A stretch of 64,000 nucleotides of DNA from Dryas octopetala. Its lineage: Eukaryota > Streptophyta > Magnoliopsida > Rosales > Rosaceae. Shown here piece after piece: positions 60,040-64,000 of the stretch; position 1 is the first letter of the stretch; every line of letters starts with the position of its first letter. The notes beneath the pieces are model-generated. The model saw only the letters and a program-made list of their open reading frames with translations, searched no databases and was not told the DNA's origin. The stretch covers positions 11,253,304 through 11,317,303 of the forward strand of contig OY992836.1 in NCBI GenBank assembly GCA_963921425.1. The letters are read 5' to 3'. The position numbers were made by a program, and so were the translations under genes.

Positions 60040-61696
60040 ATGAAGGTTCTCATATCAACAATATTTGCTCTCTTCTTTTTACTAAGTACATTGCATGCAC
60101 TATGTAATGCAACAAATTACAACCCAAACGACAATTTCTCAAGGACCATCAATGTCGATAAGACTGGTCATGGAGATTTCACCACAGTGAAACAAGCCAT
60201 TGACTCCATACCATCAAATAACAATGTGTGGACTCGTATCTTCATTAGGCATGGTATCTACTTGTAAGTAACATTGTTTTTTTTTTTTTTTCGAAGTTTT
60301 TATTTCTGAAGATTGCAATAAATTCCAAACTCTAATATGCTTTTTTCGAATTCAGTGAAAAAGTTGTGATCCCAAAAGACAAACCATACATTATTCTTGA
60401 AGGACACCCTAAATATCTTACAGCGATTATATTTGGAGATAATGGCACTGTTGTTGACACTGCTACAATTCAGTTAAAGGCAGATAATTTTATTGCACGG
60501 AATATATTATTCAAGGTTAAGCATATATCTAACATAAATGTTATCATTTTCTAGCATATATTTTGAAGCCACATTCATTATTTATCACTAAACTGGTAAT
60601 TTTGGTTCTAGCAGAATTCATATGATCATCTTATCAAACCGGATGCCGCAGGGAAGAGAACAACTTGGGCACCTGCTGCTTCAATTGATTCAGACAAAGC
60701 AAGTTTTTATAACTGTACTTTCATTAGCTTGCAAGACACCTTGTTTGATTACAGAGGCCGTCACTTTTTTTATGGTTGCAACATTCAAGGTGCTATCGAC
60801 TTTATTTGGGGCAATGGCCAGTCAATTTATGAGGTTAAAATCTATACTTTTTCACATATTTCGTAGCTAATAAATAAACCCATTGAATATATTGAACCAT
60901 CTTAACTTATTATTTTGTGTCAGATTAAAAAATGATTATTTTGTGTCTAGAATATATATATATATTAACAAATGTACATGTATTGCGTGTTATAATTTGA
61001 GTAGATTAATCACACCGCTATGTGTATGGTCATATAGATAAATTTTTCATCAGAGTTGAGATGGTTCCAATAAAAATACTCATTATAAAAAATTTAAGGT
61101 CTTTGAAAAACTAACACTTACTAGTATACTACTACGTACATGTATTGAAAATGGATCAACTTGTTTGCAGAAATGCCAGATCGTTTCATTAACGGACAAA
61201 GTAGGTTTTAAAGGTTATATTACAGCGCAGGGTCGTGAAGAAGAAAATCAAACTACTGGTTTTGTGTTCAAAAATTGTCGTATATCTGGATCAGGGCCTA
61301 TACTTTTAGGAAGAGCATACAGAACATACTCAAGAGTATTGTTTGCAGGAACATATATGGAAAATATGATTATCCCAGAGGGTTGGTCAGAATGGAATGT
61401 TGGTAACGTGTAAGTTTTTTATATGTTTTTTTTTTTTCTTGTTTGATTTCTGTTTAGGATAAAGAGAGGTATATTAAAAATTTGAAAGACTAGAACCAAT
61501 TCTTTGTTTGTTTTCTTTGACATTATTGAACAGGAATACAATCACATTCTCAGAGGCCAATTGCAGTGGACCTGGAGCAAACATGTCTCGTCGTGTCCCA
61601 TGGGAGAAGAAGTTATCAGATGGGGAAATCGGAATTTTAACAAATGTGGCTTCTTTTATAGACCAAGATGGATGGTTGGGAAAGCAACCACATTAA
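60040..61696 (+). CDS. Pectin methylesterase (pectinesterase), no PMEI pro-domain
   Basis: Five exons, 60040-60263, 60356-60515, 60615-60833, 61171-61409 and 61534-61696, give 334 residues, all with GT-AG borders. The start is set at the ATG opening a clear signal peptide (MKVLISTIFALFFLLSTLHA). An in-frame ATG 14 codons earlier is less likely. The catalytic fold begins FTTVKQAIDSIPSNN. Catalytic motifs are QDTLFDYRGRHFF, AIDFIWGNGQSIYE (the two active-site Asp) and LGRAYRTYSRVLF (the Arg, with Tyr where Trp is commoner). The enzyme removes methyl esters from cell-wall homogalacturonan. The group lacking a pro-domain includes QRT1-like and related enzymes. Exon 3 has a NAGNAG acceptor (60612 or 60615) that could add one Gln. 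Which Arabidopsis gene corresponds is not clear to me. Confidence 0.94.
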
Positions 61697-62243
61697 TAAG
61701 TATTGAGTTTAAAGTTTGGGTTGAGGAGGAGCCGATTTGGCTCCAGCTCCCATGTTTCTGATTATGTAATTGTTTCTTAATTCAATAAAGTTGTCATTTC
61801 TCACAAATAGAAATTAAAAAAAAAAAATATGGGTCCACAAGAACATACTTTCAAAGCTAAACTCTAAATCATAAACTCAACAAAAACCAATTCTACACCC
61901 TTCAATATACCACATAAGAAAGTAGCATGCCCATTGGTCGGCCTTGTAAAACTTGTTGCTCCAAATTAAAAGTGAACTTATTTATCATAAACAAAGTTAG
62001 TGGTGGAATTTTTTTAACAAAACAAACATTAGGTTGGTTAATGATACTGTAGAAAGTTCAAAGTTGCCTTATGAATCACTATCCAAAAGAATAAAACTTT
62101 ATTACTCTCACAGGCTTAAGAGTTTATTAATATTATAGTGCCTAATTTTAAACACCCTACTCACCAAAAAAATTTGTCTAAACCCCCACCCATCTAGAAA
62201 CTCTTTCAAAACCCCCAAAAACTTATAATCCTAAATTACCCTT

Positions 62244-62311
62244 CTGACGCATGCTGACGCGCGCTGACGCATGCTGACGCGCGCTGACGCATGCTGACAC
62301 ATGCTGACGTC
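62244..62311. repeat. 10 bp tandem array, ctgacgcatg / ctgacgcgcg
   Basis: Seven units of ctgacgc followed alternately by atg and gcg, in 10 bp steps. Each unit carries TGACG, the core bound by TGA-type bZIP factors, and the phase equals about one helical turn. Confidence 0.9.
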
Positions 62312-62430
62312 ACTGTAACTGTATTTTGGTGAAACTGTTTTTTTTTTTTTTTTTTTGGAATTGAAGTTTTTGCTAAAACTCAATATTTCACTAAAACTAA
62401 AATCAAACACTGAAATTGAATTTCATTACA

Positions 62431-62550
62431 CTAAAACTGAATTTCAAAAATTCAGTTACACTGAAACTGAATTTCAAAAATTCAGTTACACTGAAACTGA
62501 ATTTCAAGAATTCAATTACACTGAAACTGAATTTCAAAAATTCAGTTACA
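62431..62550. repeat. Four 30 bp tandem repeats
   Basis: Units of ctgaaactgaatttcaaaaa plus ttcagttaca repeat exactly every 30 bp, with partial units on both sides. Each unit contains the inverted gaatttcaaaaattc. The period is a multiple of 3, so the array gives an open FQKFSYTETE repeat frame, but it is not thought to be a gene. Confidence 0.9.
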
Positions 62551-62930
62551 CTAAATTGAAGAATTCAGTTATGAATTCACTTACTGAAACTAAATTAAGT
62601 GATGGAACAATTACACCTCGACTAAAATGCAATTACACCTTAATTAAAAAACAATTACACCTTTACTAAAACAATTACACTTCACTAAAACAGTTACACC
62701 TTTACTGAATTCCGTTTCACTAAAAAGAACACAGCAACCTTATAAAAAAAAAACCAACAATACAACAAGTCATTGAGATGAGAGGAGTAGCCAACAATAC
62801 AACGTCGTCCGATCACCTCACGCGCGACGAGTAAACGACAGCCGCCACTGCCTCGATCTGTTTCTACCTGCAAATTTGATTCATCATATTTCAGAACCAT
62901 AATTTCATTCAAAATTCATTTAAAACTCAT

Positions 62931-63002
62931 GTTTCACGAGCTGAAACTGTTTCATGAGCTGAAACTGTTTCACGAGCTGAAACTGTTTCACGAACTGAAA
63001 CT
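62931..63002. repeat. Four 18 bp tandem repeats
   Basis: Units of gtttcacgagctgaaact, with 1-2 changes. Each unit is itself an imperfect inverted repeat (agtttca...tgaaact). Confidence 0.9.
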
Positions 63003-63553
63003 GTTTAATCAATAAATGTAAACTAAAAAACAAAACGCAGAACACAGAACTCAAACATTTTTGGAGCAACACACATTTACAACAATACACAGTTACAACA
63101 ACACACAATGAGGTTCGATTTGGGGTTTTTTGATTCATCAACAATTGGTCCAATCCAAACACATAGAATTGAAGAGTACAATGAGGAGAATAATATTAGT
63201 ACCTGACTCGACGGAAATGGATGCCGGAAAACAGAGATCGCCGGCGAGGATGTCGCCGGCTTCTCTCCTTCGAAACGGCGGACTTAGGGGTCGTCCAAAT
63301 CTTCTGAGGGCACCAGTGGACTTAGGACGACGAGAGGAAGCCATCCATGACGGTCCGACACCTCTTCGTCGCCGGAACTGGCGGATCTCCGGCGAGGGAG
63401 CTCGGGTTTGCCTAGACCCGATCCGGCGTGGACGCTAGCTTTCATGGCGAGTGGAATACAGGGGGAGGAAGAGGGAGGAGAGACGAGAAGATCGGGACTG
63501 GTATCGCCGGCAACCGTCGCCGGACGACCGAGCAAGCACCGGGGACAGCCATG

Positions 63554-63555
<2 letters not shown>

Positions 63556-63609
<54 letters not shown>
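63556..63609. repeat. (GA)27 microsatellite
   Basis: An uninterrupted GA run at the edge of the GC-rich interior of the preceding element. On the minus strand it is a CT tract upstream of GC-rich, leader-like sequence. Confidence 0.95.
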
Positions 63610-63612
<3 letters not shown>

Positions 63613-64000
63613 TACAGAACTCAAAGAGACAGAGAGAGAGTCTGAGTGAGTTGAGTGATTCTAACCCCTATTGTGTTATAATCAATGGGATAAATTAAAA
63701 AAGGGTAAAACTGGAACATTAAAAAAATATGGGTCAAACTATTAGTTGACTAGGGGGTTTTGAGAGAGATTAAATGTCCAATAGGGGGTTGGAAAATAGT
63801 TTTATTAAGGGTGGAGGTTTATAAATAACCAAGTTCAAACTTGGGGGTTTTAAATAGTTTACATTTAATATTATACCCTATAAATATAAAAAAAATTATA
63901 GAATATAACCGATATACCGTCACTTGGTATAATCAATCTAACATGTAAGAGTATTATTGGATGATATATTTATATTAATATGGTATATTATTAATAACAT

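Larger units (their letters stand above)
62138..63866. mobile_element. Probable non-autonomous MULE with internal tandem repeats
   Basis: The flanks share ttaatattata, of which the last 9 bp (62129-62137 and 63867-63875) are the presumed target duplication. Ends are imperfectly inverted: taattttaaacaccc and taaacccccacccatc on the left against actatttaaaaccccc and taaacctccaccctt mirrored from the right. The interior is much GC-richer at 63200-63560 and contains several tandem arrays and a long GA run. No transposase. Confidence 0.6.

Noticed and set aside
62355..62669. 104-codon frame with FQKFSYTETE repeats
   Set aside because: Arises because the 30 bp tandem repeat has a period divisible by three. 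No start context, splice sites or domain.
62200..63610. Regular short repeats considered as a CRISPR-like array
   Set aside because: Repeats are contiguous with no unique spacers and the genome is plant. They are ordinary tandem repeats in a transposon.

Overview
The window is nuclear DNA of a flowering plant. It has spliced genes with GT-AG introns, plant-only gene families (R2R3-MYB, DYW-class PPR, type-2 ACC synthase), TA and GA microsatellites, and a heavy load of plant-type transposons. Gene content points to a eudicot. The style of the repeats (TA-flanked hairpin MITEs, a LINE RNase H remnant) suggests a woody rosid, possibly Rosaceae, but that last step is an inference.

Six host genes are supported. 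(1) An R2R3-MYB of subgroup 14 (MYB84/RAX/MYB36 type), + strand, 1480-2806, 3 exons. (2) A type-2 ACC synthase, - strand, 28406-26620, 4 exons. (3) An intronless PPR-DYW gene, + strand, 47329-49494. (4) A CGR2/CGR3-like Golgi pectin methyltransferase, - strand, 52657-50424, 6 coding exons. (5) An organellar-type HflX GTPase, - strand, 59422-55696, 13 exons, one intron with a GC donor. (6) A pectin methylesterase without a pro-domain, + strand, 60040-61696, 5 exons. Genes 1 to 5 match, in the same order, the Arabidopsis run At3g49690 (MYB84), At3g49700 (ACS9), At3g49710 (PPR), At3g49720 (CGR2), At3g49725 (HflX). This is a conserved microsynteny block stretched by transposon insertion.

The rest is mostly mobile DNA. 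3-26 kb is AT-rich intergenic sequence with several MITE families: TA-microsatellite-embedded hairpins, a ~550 bp palindromic element, and copies 1 and 2 of a ~1.1 kb near-palindromic Mutator-type element (12231, 23743; a third at 53887), each with 9 bp target duplications. 30-36 kb holds a Mutator-like repeat whose right arm is split by a 4.9 kb Ty1/copia retrotransposon with 212 bp LTRs, a tRNA-iMet primer site and a 5 bp target duplication. Its reading frames are broken at three points. 40371-45648 is a nearly complete Mutator (MULE) element with 276 bp TIRs and a perfect 9 bp target duplication. It carries a MURA-type transposase gene (one in-frame TGA) and, convergent to it, a GRF zinc-finger/transmembrane gene (one in-frame TAG). 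The right end (62138-63866) is a likely non-autonomous MULE packed with 10, 18 and 30 bp tandem repeats.

Functionally, the pectin methyltransferase gene and the pectin methylesterase gene act in opposite directions on homogalacturonan, and the MYB and ACC synthase are developmental and hormone regulators. Nothing suggests an operon-like system. The most unusual items are the two-gene MULE, the GC-AG intron, the retrotransposon-in-MULE nest, and the repeat-rich element at the right end.
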